Source: Acidimicrobiaceae bacterium (GTDB taxonomy: Bacteria; Actinomycetota; Acidimicrobiia; Acidimicrobiales; Ilumatobacteraceae). From it: a stretch of 37,371 nucleotides of DNA. The notes below the pieces were generated by a model that did not search any database, was not told the origin of the DNA, and saw only the letters and a program-made list of their open reading frames with translations. Positions 30,209 to 37,284 of this stretch are shown here, one piece after another. A program made the translations under genes and the position numbers. The stretch is taken from NCBI GenBank assembly GCA_947505655.1, contig CANNMD010000006.1, forward strand, positions 1 to 37,371, in the 5' to 3' direction. Numbering within the stretch: position 1 is the first letter of the stretch; each line of letters opens with the position of its first letter.

Positions 30209-30272
30209 GTCAGATCGTCAGATCGTCAGATCGTCAGATCGTCAGATCGTCAGATCGTCAGACCGTCATCTC
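30209..30272. repeat. octanucleotide tandem repeat GTCAGATC, six perfect plus two degenerate copies
   Basis: Exact copies at 30209-30256, then GTCAGACC and GTCATCTC; lies between the ArsA-like gene and pdtaS. Confidence 0.97.
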
Positions 30273-30290
30273 TGAGTTTGGCGCATCCGA

Positions 30291-31463
30291 CTAGCTCCAG
30301 AGATGATCTCCGAGTTGAAGCAGGCTGTGCAAGTCATTGATGTCGTGGTCGAGTGATGGGGCGGCAACCGTGAACGGCGCAAGACGCTCGAGTTCACTGC
30401 GACGTTCGGCTTCCCTCGCTGCGACCATCGCGATGTCGTGAAAGCGATCGGCCACCTCGGTGAGCACCCCACGAACCACCTGAGGATCTGCTTCCAACAC
30501 CGAGCTCAGGTCGGCGGCCAACGAGCCCGTCTGAGCCGCTTTGCGCAGCTGTGCAGCGGCCTTCTCGGCGGCTGGCTCACGCAGCGCCGATGGCATCGTG
30601 CGGTTCAACACCATGCCGCCGAGGGGCAGACGGCGCTCGCGCAGCGCTTCGGCGAGATAGGCCGCTTCATAGGCGGGCGCCGCCTCGAGCGTGGACACAA
30701 CAAGAAAGGCTGTCCGCGGATCCGAGAGCAACCGCTCTACTTCGCGAGCGCGCTCAACAAAGCCCTTTTCCATCGTCTGGAACAACACGAAGAACTCGGC
30801 GATGTCTTGCAGAAAGCGAGACCCAAGCACACGATCGGCAACTTGGTAAAACGGCTTCGAAGCTGCGGTGAACAATCGCGACCGATAGGGAACCGTGAGC
30901 CAACGCAACAAGCGACTGCCAAAGAACTCCATCATCCGACCAGGCGAATCGAGAATGTCGAGCGCGTTACGCGAAGGCGGAGTGTCGATGATGACAAGGT
31001 CGTAACGGCCCGACGCATGGATCTCATGCAGACGCTCCATCGCGATGTAGTCATGGCTCTGCACGAACCGGCCGGTGATGTTTTGGTACAGCGGGTTGGC
31101 CAGCACCGTGTCGCGCAACACATCGTCGGGCGCGTGACGGGCGATGAGTTCATCCCATCCGGCCTTGGTATCGAGCATGGCGGCCCACAGTTCGCCGCGA
31201 GGCGTCACGCCGGCCCCAGCGAACGCGTCAAGCGGGATTTGGGTTTCGGAGTTTCCGAACGCCTGCAGTCCAAGTGCGTTAGCGAGACGGCGTGCAGGGT
31301 CCACCGTGAGCACCAGCACTCGACCGCCTATACGAACTGCCGCCTCGGCCGCCAGTGACGCCGCAATGGTGGTCTTGCCAACGCCACCGCTGCCGCACAC
31401 GATGATCATTTCCTTCGAGGCGAGCAGGTCGGCAATTCCGCTGTTGGTTTGGGTACCAGGCAT
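30291..31463 (-). CDS. ArsA/Get3-family ATPase (second of tandem pair)
   Basis: CGSGGVGKTTIAASLAAEAA P-loop, LTVDPARRLANALG, VIIDTPPSRNALDILDSP. Confidence 0.9.
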   Translation of the reverse strand: MPGTQTNSGIADLLASKEMIIVCGSGGVGKTTIAASLAAEAAVRIGGRVLVLTVDPARRLANALGLQAFGNSETQIPLDAFAGAGVTPRGELWAAMLDTKAGWDELIARHAPDDVLRDTVLANPLYQNITGRFVQSHDYIAMERLHEIHASGRYDLVIIDTPPSRNALDILDSPGRMMEFFGSRLLRWLTVPYRSRLFTAASKPFYQVADRVLGSRFLQDIAEFFVLFQTMEKGFVERAREVERLLSDPRTAFLVVSTLEAAPAYEAAYLAEALRERRLPLGGMVLNRTMPSALREPAAEKAAAQLRKAAQTGSLAADLSSVLEADPQVVRGVLTEVADRFHDIAMVAAREAERRSELERLAPFTVAAPSLDHDINDLHSLLQLGDHLWS

Positions 31464-32404
31464 CAGATCAACTCATCGGATAATGCGTCGACGATCTGAC
31501 TCACAACGCGCCGACCAACAGCACGCGTAAACAGTTCGGGGATGTAGAGCATCGGCGTGTCGGCCGGAACCGCGCCGCGCAGTCGCTCAAGGTGGCCGGA
31601 GCCGACTCGACGGCGGGCCTCGTTCATCCGCGCTGCGTCGACAACCGCTGTGACACTGCGGCCGGCCGCACGGGTCATCAGCCCTTGCGCCGCAGGGGTA
31701 GACAACTGATCGAACACCGCCATCTCGCGCGTGCCGAACAACGCCGGCAACACGCGGTTCACCACCACGCCAGCGAGATCTACCTTTGTGCGTTCGCGCA
31801 CTCGATCGAGCAGTTCAATGGTTTCGTTCACGGGCATTTCTTCGGGGGTCGTCACTGTGATCAACCCAGTGCGCTCGGGATCCTCAAGAATGTCGAGCAT
31901 CCACGCTGTCTGCTCTCGCACCAAGCCCACCTGCACAAGCTCACTAATCACACGCGGCGCGCCGATCTGACTCACGATGTGTCCGCTGGCTTCGGCATCA
32001 ACAACCACGAGGTCGTAGTGGCGTTCACGAACCTCGTAACAGAGCTTGCCGATGGCGAGGATCTCTTTGACCCCGGGAGCAGCGTCGGCGACAAAGTCGA
32101 ACGTGCGCGCCAACGGACCAATGCGCCCAACGAACGGGATGCGCACGAACAGCTTGAGGTACTCGCGTAACGAGTCTTCGGTGTTCATGGCCATGCCGAA
32201 CAGGTTCGAATCGATCTGTCTCGGTTGGTACGGAAACGGCGAACAATCGAATGCAGCCGCGAGCGCGCCCTTGGCGTCCATCTCGCAGACAAGTGTGCGG
32301 CGACCGTGTTGTGCTGCCAGTTGGGCAATAGCCGCGGCGACAGTGGTCTTACCAACGCCACCTTTACCGGTGACGAAGAGCAGCTGACGGTTCAGCAGGT
32401 GCAC
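31463..32404 (-). CDS. ArsA/Get3-family ATPase (first of tandem pair)
   Basis: FVTGKGGVGKTTVAAAIAQLAAQHGRRTLVCEMDAKG..., VVVDAEASGHIVSQIGAP. Stop/start overlap (TGATG) with the next gene. Confidence 0.9.
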   Translation of the reverse strand: MHLLNRQLLFVTGKGGVGKTTVAAAIAQLAAQHGRRTLVCEMDAKGALAAAFDCSPFPYQPRQIDSNLFGMAMNTEDSLREYLKLFVRIPFVGRIGPLARTFDFVADAAPGVKEILAIGKLCYEVRERHYDLVVVDAEASGHIVSQIGAPRVISELVQVGLVREQTAWMLDILEDPERTGLITVTTPEEMPVNETIELLDRVRERTKVDLAGVVVNRVLPALFGTREMAVFDQLSTPAAQGLMTRAAGRSVTAVVDAARMNEARRRVGSGHLERLRGAVPADTPMLYIPELFTRAVGRRVVSQIVDALSDELI

Positions 32405-32451
32405 GGCGACTGACCGAACACGAGCCTCAAGCCGCCACGATCATGCTGGCT

Positions 32452-32685
32452 TCAGCCGCCAAAGCCGATGCGGCGCTCGCTGTCGGTTGTGCCGAGCTCG
32501 ATGTAGGCAATCTTCGACGCGGCGACACCGATGTCGCGGCCCTTTTTGTCGGTGAGCCAGAGCACATCGACGGCGCCAGAGAGCGCCGCTTCAACTTTGG
32601 TCTTCACTTCAGAGCGGTCGACGTCGTCGGCCAACTCGACGCTGATCTCACGGGGTGCTTGGGTCACGCCAATGCGTACGTCCAC
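32452..32685 (-). CDS. DUF3107 domain-containing protein
   Basis: 77 aa MDVRIGVTQAPREISVELADDVDRSEVKTKVEAALSGAVDVLWLTDKKGRDIGVAASKIAYIELGTTDSERRIGFG. Confidence 0.9.
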   Translation of the reverse strand: MDVRIGVTQAPREISVELADDVDRSEVKTKVEAALSGAVDVLWLTDKKGRDIGVAASKIAYIELGTTDSERRIGFGG

Positions 32686-32759
32686 GATGGTCCTTTCAAC
32701 GAACTCAATGCCTGACCATAGTAGGGATCACCGACGCTCGATCTCTGCCTCGTTCCCAA

Positions 32760-32820
32760 GTTTGTTGAAGACAGTTGGTCAAGGTTCGACCTGTTGTCTT
32801 CAACAAACCCTTTGTTGAAG
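32760..32820. repeat. three-copy inverted/direct repeat with alternative hairpins
   Basis: GTTTGTTGAAGACA (32760-32773), TGTCTTCAACAAAC (32795-32808), TTTGTTGAAG (32811-32820). Confidence 0.95.
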
Positions 32821-32851
32821 CAGATCCGGCGGCCGCGTACCGGTTGATTGC

Positions 32852-33994
32852 TCAGCCGTTGATCTTGAGGCTCGCGCTGAAGACTTTCTTCGGCTTGAGC
32901 TCGGTGGCGATGCGACGCGCCATCTCGTGAAACACCAAACCGGCTTCGCTGCCTGGATCTACCGCGGCGACCGGACGACCATCGTCGCCGCCTTCGCGAA
33001 CTGCAGGCACCAACGGCAGCTTGCCCAGCAACGGAACGCCGAGCTCGTCGGCGAGCTCTTGGCCGCCGCCGTTACCGAAGATTTCGTAGTGCTTGCCATC
33101 GTCGCCGGTGAACCAGCTCATGTTCTCGATGATGCCGCGTACCGGAAGGTTGACCTTGGCGGCCATGGCAGCCGACAGGCGCGCTACTTTCTGCGCAGCT
33201 GGCTGAGGTGTGGTGACCACAAAGACCTCGGCACGGGGCAGGTACTGGCTGAGCGACAGCGCGATGTCGCCGGTGCCTGGTGGCATGTCGATGAGCAAGA
33301 AGTCGGGCTCGTCCCAGAACACGTCGGTGAGGAACTGCTCGAGCGCCTTATGCAACATTGGCCCGCGCCAGATGACGGCTTGGCCTTCGGGAACGAAGTA
33401 ACCAATAGAGATGCAACGCACGCCCCACGCCTCTGGTGGGATGAGCATCTGGTCGATAGCCACTGGGTCGCGATCGGTGCCGAGCATGCGCGGGATGCTG
33501 TATCCGTAGATGTCGGCGTCGACAACGCCGACGCTGTATCCCTGAGCGGCCAACGCCACTGCAAGGTTGGTGGTGACGGTGCTCTTGCCAACGCCACCCT
33601 TACCCGAGGCAATGAGCAACGGGCGTGTCTTTGAGCCGACTTCGGCGAACGGAACCTTGCGGCCCTCGGCGTGGCCATGCGCCTGACCTTGACCAGCGCT
33701 GGCGCCGGGGTTGCCGTGCAGCTTGATGCGAAGGTCTTCGCGCTCTTGGTCGGTCATCACCGTGAAGTCGAGCGCCACGGTGGTCACACCCAATGGCACC
33801 AGCGCGCCGGTGACGCGGTTTTGGATCTCGTTGCGCAACGGGCAACCTGCAATGGTGAGCGCAATCAGCACGGCGACCGAACCATCGGCGCGCACTTCGA
33901 CATTGCGAACCATGCCGAGATCGACAATGGAACGATGCAATTCAGGATCCTCAACAGGGCGCAGCGCTTCGATGATCTGATCGGGGGTGGGCAT
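32852..33994 (-). CDS. mrp: Mrp/NBP35-family iron-sulfur carrier P-loop ATPase with N-terminal MIP18 (DUF59) domain
   Basis: MPTPDQIIEALRPVEDPELHRSIVDLGMVRNVEV..., SGKGGVGKSTVTTNLAVALA, DADIYGYSIPRMLG, DMPPGTGDIALSLSQ, ENMSWF. Confidence 0.94.
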   Translation of the reverse strand: MPTPDQIIEALRPVEDPELHRSIVDLGMVRNVEVRADGSVAVLIALTIAGCPLRNEIQNRVTGALVPLGVTTVALDFTVMTDQEREDLRIKLHGNPGASAGQGQAHGHAEGRKVPFAEVGSKTRPLLIASGKGGVGKSTVTTNLAVALAAQGYSVGVVDADIYGYSIPRMLGTDRDPVAIDQMLIPPEAWGVRCISIGYFVPEGQAVIWRGPMLHKALEQFLTDVFWDEPDFLLIDMPPGTGDIALSLSQYLPRAEVFVVTTPQPAAQKVARLSAAMAAKVNLPVRGIIENMSWFTGDDGKHYEIFGNGGGQELADELGVPLLGKLPLVPAVREGGDDGRPVAAVDPGSEAGLVFHEMARRIATELKPKKVFSASLKING

Positions 33995-34047
33995 GGGAGC
34001 TCCAGGCGTGAGGGTTTGGGTGCGGCAATTACCACTACGTAGATAGG

Positions 34048-34053
34048 TAGAAT
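34048..34053 (+). promoter_or_regulatory. putative -10 element of a leaderless promoter
   Basis: TAGAAT 6 nt before the ATG at 34060; preceded by CTACGTAG palindrome (34035-34042). Confidence 0.5.
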
Positions 34054-34059
34054 ACCGCC

Positions 34060-34797
34060 ATGACTTCGGCTGCAGCCACCTCCGGGATGACACCGGGCGC
34101 GTTCAGTGCGCAAGTCACAGCGATCACCTCAGCATTTGGCGACCCAACGCGGCGCAGCATCTACCTCTACACCCGCGAATCGGGCAACGGCGTCACCGCC
34201 GCACAGGTGGCCGAGCACTTCGGTTTGCATCCCAATGTTGCTCGCCATCACCTCGACAAACTCGCTGCCGGCGGATACGTAGAAGTGGCCGTTGAGCGCA
34301 GCGAAGGCGGCGGGGCAGGTCGGCCGTCGAAGCACTACCGCGCCGCTGCCGACGCAGAGCCACTCGAGTTTCCGGTTCGCAGCGACGATCTCGTACTCAC
34401 CCTGCTCGGCCGTTCGCTCGCGATGTTGCCTCGTGAGCAAGCCGAAATCATGGCCGAAGAAGTAGGCATCGAATACGGGCGCACCATGGCGCTCGCATTG
34501 CAGGGCGCATCCCCCGATGGCGAAGTTGTGCAGCGCTCATTCCGTTCGGCGTTGCACACGGTTGCCGACGCACTCACCGCACACGGTTTCGCTGCACACG
34601 CCGATCAACGCAACAACCAGTTGCGCATCATCAACAACCACTGCCCGTTCGGCGATGTCGCAATCGACAACCCGGTGATCTGCGCGGTAGACCGCGGCAT
34701 GGTCAAGGGAATGCTCAAGGCCTTGTACGGCGACACCGATCCTTCGATCGAGACATCAATACCGCTGGGCGACCAGTACTGCGTTACGTCGTTCTAA
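34060..34797 (+). CDS. SufR/ArsR-like winged-helix regulator with C-terminal cysteine cluster
   Basis: AFGDPTRRSIYLYTRESGNGVTAAQVAEHFGLHPNVARHHLDKLAAGGYVEV...GAGRPSKHYR; C-terminal NNHCPFGDVAIDNPVICAVDRGMVKGMLKALYG...DQYCVTSF. Confidence 0.88.
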   Translation: MTSAAATSGMTPGAFSAQVTAITSAFGDPTRRSIYLYTRESGNGVTAAQVAEHFGLHPNVARHHLDKLAAGGYVEVAVERSEGGGAGRPSKHYRAAADAEPLEFPVRSDDLVLTLLGRSLAMLPREQAEIMAEEVGIEYGRTMALALQGASPDGEVVQRSFRSALHTVADALTAHGFAAHADQRNNQLRIINNHCPFGDVAIDNPVICAVDRGMVKGMLKALYGDTDPSIETSIPLGDQYCVTSF

Positions 34798-34827
34798 ACA
34801 ATCTCCGCACGTCGCATCGCCCATCCG

Positions 34828-34870
34828 CCCCATCTCTGCCCCATCCACCCCGATTCTGCCCCATCCACCC
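34828..34870. repeat. regular CCCC-tract array (G4 motif on minus strand)
   Basis: CCCC at 34828, 34839, 34848, 34859 and CCC at 34868; loops 7, 5, 7, 5. Confidence 0.95.
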
Positions 34871-34879
34871 AGTTTCTGT

Positions 34880-34930
34880 TTGCATGGGCGCGATTTAGGA
34901 CAGCAGGTGTCCCAAATCGCGCCCATGCAA
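34880..34930. repeat. large imperfect palindrome (23-bp arms, 5-nt loop)
   Basis: TTGCATGGGCGCGATTTAGGACA (34880-34902) GCAGG TGTCCCAAATCGCGCCCATGCAA (34908-34930), one mismatch. Confidence 0.97.
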
Positions 34931-34937
34931 CAAGGTT

Positions 34938-34994
34938 GGGGACGCCGGGGCCGTTGGGGACGCCGGGGCGGTGGGGACTACGGCTGGGGTGGGG
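34938..34994. repeat. regular GGGG-tract array (G4 motif on plus strand)
   Basis: GGGG at 34938, 34947, 34956, 34965, 34973, 34986 and 34991; first three loops 5 nt each. Confidence 0.95.
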
Positions 34995-35597
34995 TTAGTG
35001 GCGCTGCTCGAGAAACGGGTCTCCGTACATGTTGTAGCCGTTCTGCTCCCAGAATCCGGGAGCATCTCGGTCACTCAGTTCGAGACCTCGAACCCACTTC
35101 GCGCTCTTCCAGAAATACAGATGCGGCACCACAATGCGCACGGGTCCGCCGTGCACTGGCTCGATGTCTTCGCCTTCGTATGCGAAGGCAACGATGGCTT
35201 CATCGGTGGTGATATCGGCGAGCGGAATGTTGGTGGTGTAGCCGTATTCGGCGTGCTCCATCACATGGGTGGCTCCGGGCTGGACACCAGCAAGAGCCAA
35301 CACATCGCGCACCCGAACACCGGTCCAGGTGGTGTCGAACTTCGACCACTTCGTCACGCAGTGAATGTCGAATGTGGGAGTCACCGATGACATCTGCTTG
35401 AGATCGTCGAGCGTGATGGTGATCTTTTGATCGACGAGGCCAAATACAGTGAGGCTCCATTCGCCCGGCGAATAGCGAGGCACGTCGCCAACGTGCAGCA
35501 CTGGGAAACGATCGGTGAGATATTGCCCCGGAGGCAGCCGAGCGGGATCAATGCCCTTGCTCTTGAGTTCGTTGCGGTTTCGCTGGAAAAAACTCAT
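34995..35597 (-). CDS. sulfite oxidase-like molybdopterin-dependent oxidoreductase
   Basis: LTVFGLVDQKITITLDDLKQM, FDIHCVTKWSKFDTTWTGVRVRDVLALAGV, HGGPVRIVVPHLYFWKSAKWVRGLELSDRDAPGFWEQNGYNMYGDPFLEQRH. Confidence 0.92.
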   Translation of the reverse strand: MSFFQRNRNELKSKGIDPARLPPGQYLTDRFPVLHVGDVPRYSPGEWSLTVFGLVDQKITITLDDLKQMSSVTPTFDIHCVTKWSKFDTTWTGVRVRDVLALAGVQPGATHVMEHAEYGYTTNIPLADITTDEAIVAFAYEGEDIEPVHGGPVRIVVPHLYFWKSAKWVRGLELSDRDAPGFWEQNGYNMYGDPFLEQRH

Positions 35598-35647
35598 CAA
35601 CTCATTCTTGCAGCGAGTCTCTGTTTCGCTCGTCACGGTGATGCAAC

Positions 35648-35653
35648 TAGATT
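35648..35653 (+). promoter_or_regulatory. putative -10 element of a leaderless promoter
   Basis: TAGATT 6 nt before the ATG at 35660. Confidence 0.45.
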
Positions 35654-35659
35654 CATAGG

Positions 35660-36448
35660 ATGAGCGATTTTGACTGGGGAGTACCTCTCGGCGATCAGCC
35701 GCCGGCACCGCCGCCGCCACCTCCCGCATATCTCACCGCACCACCGAACTTCGGGGGCTACAACGAGTCCGGCGCCGGCGCGTCGTCACCGCCGCAGAGC
35801 GTGGGTTCTCTCGGCAAGTGGATCACTCGGCTGATGGTGGTCATTGCCGTGCTCAGCGCATTTTCTGTCTCAATCAGCTTCAATCTCCGCGGCCAAGCGC
35901 GCGACTTTCTCGATGGCAATCTCAGCGAAACCGACTTCACCAACTCGTTTGGATTAACCGGGCTGCTCTCGATCCTCACCGGCGCGACAACGCTCGCCGT
36001 GTTTGTACTCACCATCATTTGGATGTTCCGCATCGCCCGCAACAATCAAACCCTCGGACGCGTCGGCACCTGGGTCCCCGGTTGGGCAATCGGCGGATGG
36101 TTCCTGCCGCCGTGCGTGCTCTATGTGATCCCGTTCTTGATGATGCGCGATCTATGGAAGGGGTCCGATCCGCAGTCGGGCCCCGACTGGAAGAAGAACC
36201 CAGTGGACCCGGTGGTGGCCACGTGGTGGATTCTGTATGGCCTCATCCCCACGTTTTTTATCGGTGTCACGTTTGCGGGCGCCAGCAGCTTGACGAATCA
36301 ATCCACTGAAGATGCAGCAAGAAAGCTCGTTGATTCGTTCACGATTTCCACGTTGGCCTCGGTGTGCCAGTTGGCGGCGGCAATCGCTTTCATACAGCTC
36401 GTGCGCCGACTCACAGCGCGCCACCAACAGTTCACCGGCGTGGTTTGA
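35660..36448 (+). CDS. DUF4328-type multi-pass membrane protein with proline-rich N-terminus
   Basis: MSDFDWGVPLGDQPPAPPPPPPAYL..., several hydrophobic segments, RNNQTLGRVGTWVPGWAIGGWFLPPCVLYVIPFLMMRDLWKGSDP. Confidence 0.85.
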   Translation: MSDFDWGVPLGDQPPAPPPPPPAYLTAPPNFGGYNESGAGASSPPQSVGSLGKWITRLMVVIAVLSAFSVSISFNLRGQARDFLDGNLSETDFTNSFGLTGLLSILTGATTLAVFVLTIIWMFRIARNNQTLGRVGTWVPGWAIGGWFLPPCVLYVIPFLMMRDLWKGSDPQSGPDWKKNPVDPVVATWWILYGLIPTFFIGVTFAGASSLTNQSTEDAARKLVDSFTISTLASVCQLAAAIAFIQLVRRLTARHQQFTGVV

Positions 36449-36909
36449 TGATTTTTTTGGTCCGCCATGCCAAAGCCGGTCAGCGCAACGACTCGGTCGA
36501 CGCCGACATGCAACGACCACTCAGCAAGGCGGGCTGGATTCAGTCCAACGCGATCGTGGCTCCTTTACTTGGAGCCGGAGCCGGCAGAATCTTGCTAGCG
36601 AGCCCCTACGTGCGTTGCATGCAGACGCTTGAGCCATTAGCCGCAGCGCTCGACCTGAAGGTCGTTGCCGACGATCGCCTTGCCGAAGCCCAACCGTTGG
36701 GCGCAATGCTCGAGATGATCGCTGAACAACCCGACGGCGCTGTGCTCTGCAGCCACGGCGACATGATTCCCGACACGATGGCCGCGCTGCAACGACGCGG
36801 ATGCGATTCCATTGGTGAACCCAACTGGAAGAAAGCATCAGTGTGGGTCATCGAGCGAGACGCTTCGGGCAACGCCACTACCGCACGTTGCTGGAGCCCA
36901 CCGCGTTAG
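36448..36909 (+). CDS. SixA-like histidine phosphatase
   Basis: MIFLVRHAKAGQRNDSVDADMQRPLSKAGWIQSNAI..., ASPYVRCMQTLEPLA, VLCSHGDMIPD. Confidence 0.9.
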   Translation: MIFLVRHAKAGQRNDSVDADMQRPLSKAGWIQSNAIVAPLLGAGAGRILLASPYVRCMQTLEPLAAALDLKVVADDRLAEAQPLGAMLEMIAEQPDGAVLCSHGDMIPDTMAALQRRGCDSIGEPNWKKASVWVIERDASGNATTARCWSPPR

Positions 36910-37284
36910 CTAACAGAGTTCGATGGCGGGGTCGCAACTGTCGCGGCCGGTGATGAACGCCACGATAAGCACGGCTGCAAGCACCAAGAACACGGTTCCT
37001 ATCGCGATGCCAGCTATCGCCATTCGTTTGCCCTTGTCCGAGCCTGACCGCTTCATCTGACCGCGGCCAACGAAGCCGAAGATCACGCCGAGCAGCGCCG
37101 GAATCGGTGTAACCCAAAAGCATGGGATGACGTTGACCAAACTCAGCACCAAGCTGGCGGTGCTCATGCCATTGTTGCGTTGCGGCTGCATCGATTGCGG
37201 CGAGCTCGCCGATGAAGCGGCGCCGTACTCAGGAAAGTGTGGTGGCGGCGGTGGTGGCGGTGGCGGCGGCGGCGGGATGCTCAT
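36910..37284 (-). CDS. DUF4190-type small membrane protein with poly-proline N-terminus
   Basis: MSIPPPPPPPPPPPPHFPEYG... then two TM segments: STASLVLSLVNVIPCFWVTPIPALLGVIFGFVGRGQMKRS...KGKRMAIAGIAIGTVFLVLAAVLIVAF. Confidence 0.8.
   Translation of the reverse strand: MSIPPPPPPPPPPPPHFPEYGAASSASSPQSMQPQRNNGMSTASLVLSLVNVIPCFWVTPIPALLGVIFGFVGRGQMKRSGSDKGKRMAIAGIAIGTVFLVLAAVLIVAFITGRDSCDPAIELC
37239..37275. repeat. GGN trinucleotide repeat encoding poly-proline in the DUF4190 gene
   Basis: ggtggcggcggtggtggcggtggcggcggcggcggg on the plus strand; 12 consecutive Pro on the minus strand. Confidence 0.9.

Noticed and set aside
30209-30272. CRISPR-like array
   Set aside because: 8-bp units are perfectly contiguous with no spacers; it is a simple tandem repeat.
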